DNA from: Salinicola aestuarinus
GTDB taxonomy: Bacteria > Pseudomonadota > Gammaproteobacteria > Pseudomonadales > Halomonadaceae
NCBI RefSeq assembly: GCF_003206645.1
Contig: NZ_PZJP01000001.1
Coordinates: forward strand, 1-64,000
Direction: 5' to 3'
Length of the DNA stretch: 64,000 bases
Position 1 is the first letter of the stretch, and each line of letters starts with the position of its first letter. The notes under the pieces were generated by a model. The model was not told the DNA's origin. It made no database searches and saw only the letters and a list, made by a program, of their open reading frames with translations. This document shows positions 37,661 to 46,723 of the stretch, one piece after another. The position numbers and the translations under genes are program-made.

Positions 37661-38659
37661 CTAACTCGCCGGCGATACGGCGGCCCGGATCATCGGCGCC
37701 CGTCCCGTGAGCGCCGCACAAAGGCCGAACCATTCGGGTACCTCGTACCACAAAGCGCCGTCGCCATCCTCCAGGCGCAGCCAGGCCCCGCCGCCGTCAG
37801 GTAACGTGGGCGATCTCTCCCTGACCGCACCGAATGCCGCCAGCGCAGTCGATCTCGTCTCGCCAGCCGCGCCGTCGAATGTCGTCGGTACCGCAACCCG
37901 AGCGCCGAGCGCCGCCAGCCGCGATAGCGCCGTCTGGCTGCCTTGCCCCGCGGTCTCACCGCCGGGAACGCTCTCACCGAGATGCACCCCAAGCACGTCG
38001 ACGAGATGCCCCACATCATGCAGCGCCGCCAGACGTATCAGGATCTCCATCGCCGCCCGCGTCCCGGCGCCTTCGTTACCGTCCAGTCGGTCACGGTCGC
38101 GTGACGACAGCGTCACCGCATCGTTGGCGGCCTCTCGCGCCGCCGACTCGAACGCCAGCGCCCCGCCGCCGGTGACGTTGGCGAGCCCGGCGAGCCGGGG
38201 ACCGGTGAGTATCAGCCGTGCATCCGCCTCTAGCGTTAGCGTGTGGGAAGAGGCCGCCAGCGCGAAGTGCAGGGAATCGAGCACCACCAGAGCCGGGCCC
38301 CGTTCGCGCAATGTGCGCGCAACCAGTACCGCCAGCGCGATCGACAGATCGATGCGGTCGAGCACGATCAGCGCCGGTGCCACATCTGACTCGATCAGGT
38401 CGAGCAGCGCCGCGGTGACGGCGTCCGCCTCTGCCGCAAGCGCCTCTCCCCCCGCGCCGGCAGCGATCAACAGCGCCCGCTGCGCGAGCGTCTCGCCGAA
38501 GGCGACGTGGTGTGGCGCGCTCACCCGAGCCGAGCGCCGATCGACCTGCGTCGAGAGATCCAGCCGGGACACGCTCAAGGTGCGTCCGGTGGCGTGCACG
38601 ACCACGCCCCGCCCCGAAGCCGGTGGCGTGAGCATCAGTGATTCGAGACGGCGTGTCAC
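37661..38659 (-). CDS. Aconitase-X-like protein, swivel domain plus truncated catalytic part
   Basis: A 332-residue protein of unusual build. Residues 15-130 resemble the AcnX small swivel domain (DUF126): DRRSARV...HHVAFGETLAQRALL, then LIESDVAPALIVLDRIDL. Residues 183-265 resemble the start of the AcnX large subunit (DUF521): RLDGNEGAGTRAAMEILIRL and GARVAVPTTFDG. The large subunit is normally about 400 residues, so its C-terminal two thirds are missing, and only one Cys remains (near 313). AcnX enzymes dehydrate hydroxyproline or mevalonate phosphate. Activity here is doubtful. The start is GTG with AAGGA 9 nt upstream. Assigned by motif reading only. Confidence 0.55.
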   Translation of the reverse strand: MTRRLESLMLTPPASGRGVVVHATGRTLSVSRLDLSTQVDRRSARVSAPHHVAFGETLAQRALLIAAGAGGEALAAEADAVTAALLDLIESDVAPALIVLDRIDLSIALAVLVARTLRERGPALVVLDSLHFALAASSHTLTLEADARLILTGPRLAGLANVTGGGALAFESAAREAANDAVTLSSRDRDRLDGNEGAGTRAAMEILIRLAALHDVGHLVDVLGVHLGESVPGGETAGQGSQTALSRLAALGARVAVPTTFDGAAGETRSTALAAFGAVRERSPTLPDGGGAWLRLEDGDGALWYEVPEWFGLCAALTGRAPMIRAAVSPAS

Positions 38660-38794
38660 GATGGGGCTTCCTTGATTCAGTCGTCGGCGATGTCGCTTCC
38701 GCCAGGAGCGTCACGCATCGGCGCACGCAGCCTGCGGCAATCTCAACGATACGCTAGCATGCGTCGTCTTCTAGCACTCGAACGGGGGAGCGAC

Positions 38795-39847
38795 ATGACC
38801 TACCGCGTCGCCATCAACGGCTATGGCCGCATCGGCCAGAGCGTACTGCGGGCGCTGGTCGAGCGACCGGAACTGCCACTCGAAGTCGTCGCCATCAATG
38901 AGCTCGCCGATCTCGATACCCTCGCCTACCTGACCCGCCACGATACGACCCACGGCCGCTTCCCAGGCCGCGTCGAGACCCGGGAAGGCAAGCTTGAGAT
39001 CGACGGCCGACCGATATCGGTGTTCGCCGCCGCCGAGCCCGCAGACCTCGACTGGCAGGCAGCCGGGGTCGACCTGGTGCTCGAGTGCTCCGGCAGTTTC
39101 AAGGATCGCGCCACCGCCGAACATCATCTGGCGGCGGGTGCGCCACGCCTGCTCTTCTCGCAGCCGGCCGAGGCGGACGTCGATGCCACCGTGGTCCATG
39201 GCGTCAATCACGACGTGCTTCGCCCCGAGATGCGCATCGTCTCGGCGGCCTCCTGCACCACCAACGCACTGATCCCGATTCTCACGGCGCTCGACGCGGC
39301 GTTTGGCGTCGAGCACGGCGTCACCACCACCATCCACTCGGCGATGAACGACCAGCCGGTGATCGACGCCTACCACCACAGCGACCGGCGGCTGACCCGC
39401 TCGGCGCTGCAGTCGATCATTCCGGTGGATTCCGGACTCGCCCGCGGCATCGGCCGGCTGATGCCGCATCTCGCCGAGCGTTTCGAGTGCCTGCACGTGC
39501 GGGTGCCGACGATCAATGTCTCCGCCATGGACCTGGCGATCACCCTGGGCCGCGACGTGACCGCCGCCGAGGTCAACGCCTGCCTGCGCCGGGCCAGCCT
39601 TGCCGGCTTCGCCGGGGTGCTCGGCTACACTGACGAGCCGATGGTCTCGGTCGACTTCAACCACGATTCACGCTCGGGTATCGTTGATGCTACCCAGACC
39701 CGCGTGGCCGGCGGCCGCCTGCTCAAGGCGCTCTGCTGGTTCGACAACGAGTGGGGGTTCGCCAACCGCATGCTCGACGTCGCCCGCCACTGGCTCGAAC
39801 TCCCGTCGCCCTCCGTCCCACTCCATCGCAAGGAAAGGATCTTATGA
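38795..39847 (+). CDS. epd: Erythrose-4-phosphate / glyceraldehyde-3-phosphate dehydrogenase
   Basis: NAD-dependent phosphorylating-type aldehyde dehydrogenase fold of 350 residues. The Rossmann motif is [10 protein letters not shown] (7-16), the catalytic Cys154 is in ASCTTN and the His in TTIHSAMND. Segments such as IHSAM.DQ.VIDAYH and [10 protein letters not shown] resemble E. coli Epd more than GapA, and the position before pgk is that of epd. GGGGGAG precedes the ATG at 38795; the frame is open 41 codons further without a ribosome site. Its role may be pyridoxal phosphate synthesis or glycolysis/gluconeogenesis. Confidence 0.9.
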   Translation: MTYRVAINGYGRIGQSVLRALVERPELPLEVVAINELADLDTLAYLTRHDTTHGRFPGRVETREGKLEIDGRPISVFAAAEPADLDWQAAGVDLVLECSGSFKDRATAEHHLAAGAPRLLFSQPAEADVDATVVHGVNHDVLRPEMRIVSAASCTTNALIPILTALDAAFGVEHGVTTTIHSAMNDQPVIDAYHHSDRRLTRSALQSIIPVDSGLARGIGRLMPHLAERFECLHVRVPTINVSAMDLAITLGRDVTAAEVNACLRRASLAGFAGVLGYTDEPMVSVDFNHDSRSGIVDATQTRVAGGRLLKALCWFDNEWGFANRMLDVARHWLELPSPSVPLHRKERIL

Positions 39848-41007
39848 CCGTAAGCAAGATGACCGAGCTGGACCTCTCGGGAAAGCGCGTGCTGATTCGC
39901 GAGGATCTCAACGTCCCCGTCAAGGATGGCAAAGTCACCAGCGACGCGCGCATTCGCGCCTGTCTGCCGACCATTCGCGCCGCGCTCGACGCCGGCGCCC
40001 GCGTGCTGCTGATGAGCCACCTGGGCCGCCCCACCGAGGGCGAGCCGGCGGACGAATTCACCCTTGCCCCGGTCGCGGAACACCTGGCGACGCTGCTCGG
40101 CCAACCCGTGCGTCTGGAGAAGGACTACCTCGACGGCAACGTCGACGTGAGTGATGGCGACGTCGTGCTGCTGGAGAACGTGCGCTACAACAGCGGCGAG
40201 AAAAAGGACGACGAGGCGCTCGCCAAGACCTACGCCAAGCTCTGCGACGTCTTCGTGATGGATGCCTTCGGCACCGCCCACCGCGCCCAGGCCTCGACCC
40301 ACGGTGTTGCCCGCTTCGCCGACAAGGCCTGCGCCGGCCCGCTGCTCGCCGGCGAGCTCGAGGCGCTGGAGAAGGCGCTCAGCGCCCCGGCGCGACCGAT
40401 GGCCGCGATCGTCGGCGGCTCCAAGGTCTCGACCAAGCTCGACGTGCTCGAGGCGCTTTCGCAGAAGTGCGATCAGCTGATCGTCGGCGGCGGCATCGCC
40501 AACACCTTCATCGCCGCTGCCGGTCACAACGTCGGCAAGTCGCTCTATGAAGCCGATCTCGTCGACAAGGCGAAGGAGCTGATGGGCCGGGTAAAGATCC
40601 CGCTGCCCACCGACGTGGTCGTGGCCACCGAGTTCTCCGAATCCGCCGAGGCGACGGTCAAACCGGTCGATCAGGTCAACGACGACGAGATGATTCTGGA
40701 TATCGGGCCGGAAACCGCGCAACACCTCGCCAGCCTGCTCAAGACCGCCGGCACCATTCTCTGGAACGGCCCGGTGGGCGTGTTCGAGATCGACCAGTTC
40801 GGCAAGGGCACCGAGACGATCTCTCGGGCGATCGCCGAGAGCCCGGCGTTCTCCATCGCCGGCGGTGGCGACACCCTGGCGGCGATCGACAAGTATGGCA
40901 TCGACGAGGAGGTCTCCTATATCTCCACCGGCGGCGGCGCCTTCCTCGAGTATGTCGAAGGCAAGACCCTGCCCGCCGTGGCGGCGCTGGAAGCGGCGTC
41001 GCACTGA
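39844..41007 (+). CDS. pgk: Phosphoglycerate kinase
   Basis: Interconverts 1,3-bisphosphoglycerate plus ADP with 3-phosphoglycerate plus ATP. 387 residues, the standard length. The N-domain signature [15 protein letters not shown] is at 15-29, SHLGRP near 58, and the nucleotide-binding GGGDTLAAI near 340. The ATG lies in an ATGA overlap with the epd stop and has AAGGAAAGG upstream, so translation is coupled. A bidirectional terminator follows. Confidence 0.97.
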   Translation: MTVSKMTELDLSGKRVLIREDLNVPVKDGKVTSDARIRACLPTIRAALDAGARVLLMSHLGRPTEGEPADEFTLAPVAEHLATLLGQPVRLEKDYLDGNVDVSDGDVVLLENVRYNSGEKKDDEALAKTYAKLCDVFVMDAFGTAHRAQASTHGVARFADKACAGPLLAGELEALEKALSAPARPMAAIVGGSKVSTKLDVLEALSQKCDQLIVGGGIANTFIAAAGHNVGKSLYEADLVDKAKELMGRVKIPLPTDVVVATEFSESAEATVKPVDQVNDDEMILDIGPETAQHLASLLKTAGTILWNGPVGVFEIDQFGKGTETISRAIAESPAFSIAGGGDTLAAIDKYGIDEEVSYISTGGGAFLEYVEGKTLPAVAALEAASH

Positions 41008-41142
41008 CGTCGGCCAGCACATCGGGGCGATTCGGCGGGGCCCTGCCGAATCGCCCGGTCGACGCCCCGCAGCGCCCCTGACTCGGCCGCCGCGCTGGGA
41101 CGACACAGACGCGTCGAGCAGACACAAAACGAGCAGGCACAA

Positions 41143-41169
41143 AAAAGCCGGCCCCTGGGGCCGGCTTTT
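41143..41169. terminator. Bidirectional terminator between pgk and tRNA-Ser
   Basis: AAAAGCCGGCCCC and GGGGCCGGCTTTT form a 13-bp inverted repeat with a single-base centre. A-run and T-run flank it on both strands, so it can end pgk on the plus strand and tRNA-Ser on the minus strand. Confidence 0.88.
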
Positions 41170-41174
41170 CCGAA

Positions 41175-41266
<92 letters not shown>

Positions 41267-41447
41267 GAATCACGATCCGCGTCGTCGCGTTCTCCCGTGG
41301 TGGTGACCACTACCGGGTCAACCCGACGCCGCATCGCGCGGCGTACTATACAGAAAACGCCCCCGGATTGGGAAGGCGTGATCGTGTTCGACATCGACGC
41401 GAGCGACCGATGCCACCTGGCAACCGCCCCTCTCGCGCCGGGCAGGC

Positions 41448-42530
41448 TCAGCCCGGGTCCATTCCCTCGTGCCGACCCTCGCGCAGATGCGCATAACTCG
41501 CCGCGTAGCGGGCGAACTTGTGCGCCCCGCTGACGTAAGGGGCATAGCGCGGCGGGTCGTCATCGCGAGTGCAGATCGGCAGCACCTCGACAACGGCGTC
41601 ATAGTCGAGATCGAAGAAGAACGGCAGCGAGTAGCGCTCGCGACCGCTGGCGTTGACCACCCGATGCAGCGTCGACACGTAGCGGTCGTTGGTCAGCGTC
41701 TGCACAAGGTCGCCGATATTGACGACGAAGGCTCCCTCGATCGGTGGCGCACTGATCCAGCCGCCGTCGCGATGGCGAATCTGCAGCCCGCCCACGGCGT
41801 CCTGAGCGAGAATGGTCAACAGCCCATAGTCGGTGTGCGCACCGATGCCGATCTCCTCTTCTTCGATCACGCCCGCCTGAGAGGGATAGTGCAGCAGCCG
41901 CTGGATCGCCATGGGCCGTTGCTGGTGGGCGGCGAAATGGTCTTCCGCCAGGCCGAGACTCAGTGCGATGGCCCCCACCAGACGATGCCCCAGCGTGAGC
42001 ATCTCGGCATGGTAGCGCTCGAACACTGCCTGGAACGCCTCGGGCTTCGCCGGCATGCGGTTGGGACCGAAGAACGGCGACACCTCGGTCTCGTCGCCCC
42101 CCAGATCGAAGCACTCCTTGAAGTCGCGACTCTTGTCGGGGTCGACGTTTTCTCCGAAAAGTGGGGTATAGCCGCGCAGCGCGAGTCCCGAACCCACGAT
42201 GTGGAGTGCGTCCTTCTCCGCCAAGGGCCGCGCGAAGAATCGGGCCGCCATCTCGAACGCTCTGGCCACAAGCTGCGGATCGACCCCATGCCCCCGAACG
42301 TAGAAAAACCCGGTCCGCTCGCAGGCGTTGCCGATCGCGTCGGCCACCCCCATCGGATCGCTGCGATCGATCAACGGACCGATATCGATGACGGGGATGT
42401 CCGCCGGAGGCAAGACTCGGCTCGTCAACGCCGGCGCCAGCGTCGACGCCGCGCCAGCGCTCGCCTCATCGACGTCTGCGTGATCCCGCCAACCCGCCCG
42501 ATCGTCGAGGGGCGATAGGTCGCCGCACAT
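41448..42530 (-). CDS. 2-oxoglutarate/Fe(II) oxygenase, isopenicillin N synthase family
   Basis: A 360-residue double-stranded beta-helix oxygenase. An N-terminal DIOX_N domain (about 45-165: IPVIDIGPLID, GFFYVRGHGVD) precedes the catalytic domain. Iron ligands are H and D in GAHTDYGLLT and the distal H in STLHRVVN; RYSLPFF supplies the Arg-x-Ser co-substrate site. The first 40 residues are extra and Ala/Asp-rich; no ribosome site supports the ATG at 42530, so a later start is possible. The substrate is unknown; such bacterial proteins are often named by homology to ethylene-forming enzyme without that activity. Confidence 0.9.
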   Translation of the reverse strand: MCGDLSPLDDRAGWRDHADVDEASAGAASTLAPALTSRVLPPADIPVIDIGPLIDRSDPMGVADAIGNACERTGFFYVRGHGVDPQLVARAFEMAARFFARPLAEKDALHIVGSGLALRGYTPLFGENVDPDKSRDFKECFDLGGDETEVSPFFGPNRMPAKPEAFQAVFERYHAEMLTLGHRLVGAIALSLGLAEDHFAAHQQRPMAIQRLLHYPSQAGVIEEEEIGIGAHTDYGLLTILAQDAVGGLQIRHRDGGWISAPPIEGAFVVNIGDLVQTLTNDRYVSTLHRVVNASGRERYSLPFFFDLDYDAVVEVLPICTRDDDPPRYAPYVSGAHKFARYAASYAHLREGRHEGMDPG

Positions 42531-42667
42531 AAACGGGGTCCTTGTTATCGATGCCGAAAAAAACCACCGCGCCGGACAGCGACGCGTCAGACCCGTCGCT
42601 GGCGGGGGAAGACGATCGCTCGGACGTCACTTCGCCTAGCGGTCGATCTGACTGCCGCGGTGACCGC

Positions 42668-43090
42668 TCAGTCGGCACGCCGCGATGGTTTCTCACCCAC
42701 CGCGCATTGACCGCCTTCACAGGGCGCGCAGCGCTGACGACCCGTCAGCCAGCCGGAAATCCGATAGCGGCGCGGCGCGAACCAGCGATAGACGCGATCC
42801 GCCACCGGCCGGATCAGCGGCCAGCGCAGCGGCGCGGTGAGCCAGCCGCGCCCCACCAGCGACCAGGCACGGTGGGTCACATCCAGCCCCTGCAGCGCTT
42901 CGCCGCGGTAGTATCCCTGCAGAATTGCGCTCGCCTGCTCACGATCGACATCCGGCCAGCGGTGACTGAAATCCTCGGCCTGGATATCCTCGAAGCGGAT
43001 ACGCCGGTGGCGGTCCAGACGCCGCAGATGCGTGATCTCGTGGACACAGAGCGGGCAGGCGCCGTCATAGAACAGGGTGAGGTCGGTCAT
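42668..43090 (-). CDS. DCC family (DUF393) thiol-redox protein
   Basis: A 140-residue protein of the DUF393/DCC family with the family signature YDGACPLC at residues 8-15, a CxxC-like redox site. The C-terminus adds a second Cys cluster, CAPCEGGQC (about 121-129), not part of the core domain. GGAGGAG lies 4-5 nt before the ATG. Function unproven; a thiol-disulfide exchange role is proposed for the family. Confidence 0.87.
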   Translation of the reverse strand: MTDLTLFYDGACPLCVHEITHLRRLDRHRRIRFEDIQAEDFSHRWPDVDREQASAILQGYYRGEALQGLDVTHRAWSLVGRGWLTAPLRWPLIRPVADRVYRWFAPRRYRISGWLTGRQRCAPCEGGQCAVGEKPSRRAD

Positions 43091-43265
43091 GGACTCCTCC
43101 GTCGCGGGATTGTCGGTGCGTTCAAGCGCTGCGCGTCAGGTCGACGAGGCTTGCCGCGAACGGCCGCCAGCGTCATGCTATTGGGCGAAAGTCTAACCTC
43201 GACGCCGCGCCTCACGGGCCCCAGCGTCGTTCAACGCTCTTCGCCACCCAAAGCGTAACGTCCTC

Positions 43266-44207
43266 TTGAGCACCATTCTCGGCGCCATCGTACCCATCTT
43301 TCTGGTCATCGGCATCGGCTATCTGGCCGTGCTCAAGCGCGTGGTCGACAAATCCCATATTCAGGGGATGGGCCGCTACGTCATCAACATCGCGCTGCCG
43401 GCGCTGGTGATCCAGGCGCTGCTCGCTCGCCCGCTCGACGAGGTTTTCAACGTCCCCTACCTGCTGGTCTACGGCCTGGGCTCGGGCGTTGCGTTTGCCG
43501 CGATGTTCGCCTGGTTGAGCGTGCGCTCGGCGCGGTCGCTGGTTCAGCGCGCGATGTTCTCGCTCGGCGTGTCGGCCTCCAACAGCGGCTTCATCGGCTA
43601 TCCCGTGGCCGTGCTGGTGATCGGCCCCACCGCGGGCATCGCGATGGCGCTCAACATGCTGATCGAGAACCTGCTGGTGATCCCCACGGCGCTGGTACTG
43701 GCCGAACTGAGCAAAGGAGCGAGGGGCGGTATCTGGAAGACAATGAAGCCGGTGGCGCTGCGCATCCTGCGCCACCCGCTGATCCTCGCCATCGTCGTGG
43801 GAACGCTGCTCGCCGCCCTCGATCTGCATCCGCCCGGCCCGTTGGAGAAGATGCTCGACATGCTCGCCGCCTCCTCCTCTCCGGTGGCACTGTTCGTGAT
43901 CGGCGGCACGCTCTGCGGGCTTCGCGTGCGCGGCATGGCCAAGGCGGTGTCGCAGATCGCGCTAACCAAGCTGATACTGCACCCGCTCTGCGTGATCGGG
44001 ATGATTCTGCTGGTACCGGGGATCGATCCGGTCTTCGCCGCCGCGGCGATCCTGTTCGCCTGCGCCCCGATGCTCTCGATGTATCCGCTGCTGGGCCAGC
44101 GCTACGGCTTCGCCGAGATGGGGACGGCGGCGATGGTCATGGCAACCGTGCTCTCGTCACTGACACTGGCCGTTGGCATCTGGCTCTCTCACGCCTGGCT
44201 CCTGTAA
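43266..44207 (+). CDS. AEC family (auxin efflux carrier-like) transporter
   Basis: A 313-residue inner-membrane carrier with about ten hydrophobic segments in two five-helix repeats. NIALPALVIQALLARP near residue 40 and SNSGFIGYPVAVLVIG near 105 are AEC-like. The start is TTG at 43266, needed to keep the first helix, and no good ribosome site is visible, so it is uncertain. Bacterial AEC members export or import carboxylates such as malate; the substrate here is unknown. Confidence 0.88.
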   Translation: MSTILGAIVPIFLVIGIGYLAVLKRVVDKSHIQGMGRYVINIALPALVIQALLARPLDEVFNVPYLLVYGLGSGVAFAAMFAWLSVRSARSLVQRAMFSLGVSASNSGFIGYPVAVLVIGPTAGIAMALNMLIENLLVIPTALVLAELSKGARGGIWKTMKPVALRILRHPLILAIVVGTLLAALDLHPPGPLEKMLDMLAASSSPVALFVIGGTLCGLRVRGMAKAVSQIALTKLILHPLCVIGMILLVPGIDPVFAAAAILFACAPMLSMYPLLGQRYGFAEMGTAAMVMATVLSSLTLAVGIWLSHAWLL

Positions 44208-44232
44208 CGCGAGGTGCCGTGAGGCACCCGCG
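44208..44232. terminator. Hairpin between convergent AEC and quiC genes
   Basis: CGCGAGGTGCC and GGCACCCGCG (44208-44232) pair with one A-C mismatch around a GTGA loop, right at the end of the AEC gene. No U-tract, so a weak terminator or 3' end stabiliser. Confidence 0.4.
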
Positions 44233-44267
44233 CCGCTGACAATAGGCCGCAGCCAAGCGTCACGCCA

Positions 44268-45077
44268 TCACCCCTGCTCGCCCAGCACGCGGTCGAGCTT
44301 CTCCTTCCCCTCGAGGGCCGACATGCCCGTCGGCATCACACTGAGAATATCGCTGAAGATCTCCAGCGAGATCGGCCCGGCGTAGCCGGTAACCGCCAGC
44401 GCCGTGAGAAAGCCGGGCACGTCGAGCGCGCCGTCTCCCGGAAAGGCGCGACGGTGCCGGCTGAGATTCTGTAGATCCTCTCCTTTGGGGTCTGGCGCAT
44501 CGGCCAGCTGCACCAGGCCGATCTTGTGCGCGGGAATACCCGAGAGGGTCTCGAGCTCGAGCCCCATGGCCAGCACGTGGAAGCTGTCCAGCACCAGCGT
44601 GAGCGCGGGGTGATCGACACGCTCGACGACCTCCCAGGCGGTGCGGTAGTCGTCGATGTAACGGCCCCAGGCGAGCGCCTCGTAGGCCACGCTCATCTGC
44701 CGCGTCGTCGCAAGCTCGGCGAGATCGTGCAGCGTGTCCGCGGCTGCCGCGGGGGAAGGATCGGCGGAGGCCAGCGTGGTGCTGCAGGCCAGCAGCCGCG
44801 TGCCACCGAGCTCGGCGAGCCGGTCGAAGTGGCGCTCCGCTTCACCCAGCATTTTGCGGTGGGCGTCGCGGCGCTGCGACTCGGCGTCGCGGAAGGGCTG
44901 TAGCGCAACCACGTCGAGCCCGAGATCACGACAGTGCTCGCCGATGCGCCGCGGCGAGTGGCTGTCCGCCATCAGATCGTCGAGGAAGATCTCGACGCCG
45001 CCAAACCCCGCCCGGGCGATCGCCTCCAGCTTGGGCATCAGTTCGCCGCTCAGACAGAGCGTTGCCATCGCGCGCAT
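44268..45077 (-). CDS. quiC: 3-dehydroshikimate dehydratase-like TIM-barrel protein (QuiC N-domain type)
   Basis: A 269-residue xylose-isomerase-like TIM barrel. ATLCLSGELMPKLEAIARAG, FGGVEIF, VVALQPFRD, SVAYEALAWGR and LVLDSFHVLA follow the N-terminal domain of the bacterial QuiC 3-dehydroshikimate dehydratases that make protocatechuate; metal ligands would be the E of YEAL, the D of LDSFH and the E of SLEIF. The second, HPPD-like domain of the large QuiC proteins is absent. GAGGAG is 6 nt before the ATG at 45077. Divergent from a DASS carrier. Another sugar epimerase-like activity is possible. Confidence 0.8.
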   Translation of the reverse strand: MRAMATLCLSGELMPKLEAIARAGFGGVEIFLDDLMADSHSPRRIGEHCRDLGLDVVALQPFRDAESQRRDAHRKMLGEAERHFDRLAELGGTRLLACSTTLASADPSPAAAADTLHDLAELATTRQMSVAYEALAWGRYIDDYRTAWEVVERVDHPALTLVLDSFHVLAMGLELETLSGIPAHKIGLVQLADAPDPKGEDLQNLSRHRRAFPGDGALDVPGFLTALAVTGYAGPISLEIFSDILSVMPTGMSALEGKEKLDRVLGEQG

Positions 45078-45169
45078 GGGGGTCTCCTCTTCGAATGGCG
45101 ATACGCGTTCAAGCGTAGACGCTACGCGCGCCGGTGCCTCCCGCGGCCCCTGGAGACCCGAAGGCGCCC

Positions 45170-45178
45170 TGCTATACT
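45170..45178 (+). promoter_or_regulatory. Extended -10 promoter for the DASS carrier
   Basis: TGCTATACT is an extended -10 with TATACT (45173-45178), about 50 bp before the ATG. TGGAGA at 45151-45156 is a 16-bp-spaced weak -35. Confidence 0.5.
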
Positions 45179-45227
45179 CCGCAGCCTTGCGATCCGCGCC
45201 TTTCACCGTTCGATACGAGGGTTTCCG

Positions 45228-46604
45228 ATGCCGTTTTGCGCGTTCTCTCTGCCCTGGCGCCAGGCCGCTTCGCTCGTCGCCACCGGGACGGCGCTCGCGC
45301 TGCTGCTACTGATCCCCGCCGGCTCGTTTCTCCAGACCGGCGTGATCGTCGCCCTCGGCATTGGACTCTGGGCAACGGGCTGGCTGCCGCAGTGGCTGAC
45401 GGCGCTGATCTTCTTCACGCTCTGCATGGTGGCGAAGGTCGCGCCGGCCTCGGTGATTTTTGCCGGCTTCGAGTCGGCGGCGACCTGGCTGGTCTTCTCG
45501 GGCATGGTGATCGGCGCGGCGATCCATCACACCGGGCTCGGCGATCGCGTGGCCGCCACGCTCGGCCCACGGCTCGCCACCGGCTATCCCCAGGCGGTGA
45601 TCGGCGCCGGACTGCTGGGTCTCATCGCCGCGTTCTTCATGCCATCGGCGATGGGCCGGATCGTGCTACTGGTGCCGGTACTGCTGACGCTCATCGGGCG
45701 CCTCGGCTATGCGGAAAACGATCCGGGCCGCCACGGCATCCTGCTCGCCGGCATCATGTCCTGCTTTCTGCCGACCTTCACCATCCTGCCCGCCAATGTG
45801 CCCAACAACGTCCTGATGGGCGCCAGCGAAGCCGTGCTCGGTTACTCGCCGAGCTATGGAGAATATCTATTGCTCCACTTTCCGATTCTCGGACTCCTCA
45901 AGTGGATGCTGATGATGGCCGTGATCCTGTGGCAGTTCCGCGGCGGCCCACCGACGTCGATCCCGCCGGCGCGCGCAGGCCATCGGCCACCAGAGGTCGC
46001 CACCATGGCGGCACTTCTCGCTTTCGCCGTGGGCATGTGGATGACCGATGCCTGGCACGGCATCTCACCGGCGTGGATCGGCATGCTGGTGGCACTGGTG
46101 TGTCTCTTTCCCGGTAGCCGCCTGATGCCGGAGAAGCCGCTGTCGACCATGAGCCTTGAACCGTTCGTCTACGTGGCGGGGATCGTCAGCCTTGGCGCAC
46201 TGGCCCACGAAAGCGGCCTCGGTGAAGCGCTGGCCGGGCGGCTGGTCGAGGTGCTGCCACTCGCCGACGGCGCCGATGCCGGCAACTTCGCCTGGCTTGC
46301 CGTGATCGCAACGACCCTGGGCCTGCTGGTGACGCTGCCCGGCGTCCCCGCCGTGCTGACGCCGCTGGCCCCGCAGCTCGCCGACGTCACCGGCTGGTCC
46401 GCCGAGGCGACGGTGATGTCGCAGGTGCTCGGCTTCTCGACCGTCGTGCTTCCTTATCAGTCGCCGCCGCTGGTCATCGGTCTGCTCACTTCCGGACTGA
46501 GCATGCGTCATGCCGTCCGGGTGACCCTGCCGTTGGCGTTGATCACCGTCGGACTGCTATGGCCACTGGACTATCTATGGTGGCAATGGCTCGGCGTCAT
46601 CTAG
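45228..46604 (+). CDS. SLC13/DASS family anion:sodium symporter
   Basis: A 458-residue inner-membrane carrier with about 11-12 hydrophobic segments, of the divalent anion:sodium symporter family. PSAMGRIVLLVPVL near residue 137 and the late LPYQSPPLVIGL near 410 mark the two pseudo-repeat substrate motifs. The start at 45228 has ACGAGGG 7 nt upstream and an extended -10 promoter. Because it is divergent from the QuiC-like gene it may import shikimate, quinate or dicarboxylates; that is inference from location only. Confidence 0.88.
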   Translation: MPFCAFSLPWRQAASLVATGTALALLLLIPAGSFLQTGVIVALGIGLWATGWLPQWLTALIFFTLCMVAKVAPASVIFAGFESAATWLVFSGMVIGAAIHHTGLGDRVAATLGPRLATGYPQAVIGAGLLGLIAAFFMPSAMGRIVLLVPVLLTLIGRLGYAENDPGRHGILLAGIMSCFLPTFTILPANVPNNVLMGASEAVLGYSPSYGEYLLLHFPILGLLKWMLMMAVILWQFRGGPPTSIPPARAGHRPPEVATMAALLAFAVGMWMTDAWHGISPAWIGMLVALVCLFPGSRLMPEKPLSTMSLEPFVYVAGIVSLGALAHESGLGEALAGRLVEVLPLADGADAGNFAWLAVIATTLGLLVTLPGVPAVLTPLAPQLADVTGWSAEATVMSQVLGFSTVVLPYQSPPLVIGLLTSGLSMRHAVRVTLPLALITVGLLWPLDYLWWQWLGVI

Positions 46605-46723
46605 GCTACTAGCCACAGGGGGGCGCCTGGATCTGCGCGGCCTCGCGTGGCACCGTCGCATCCAGCGGCCGGCGCCGGGCGTATCACGCTCCGGCTACCG
46701 GCGAAGACGAAGGGGAGAGACCC

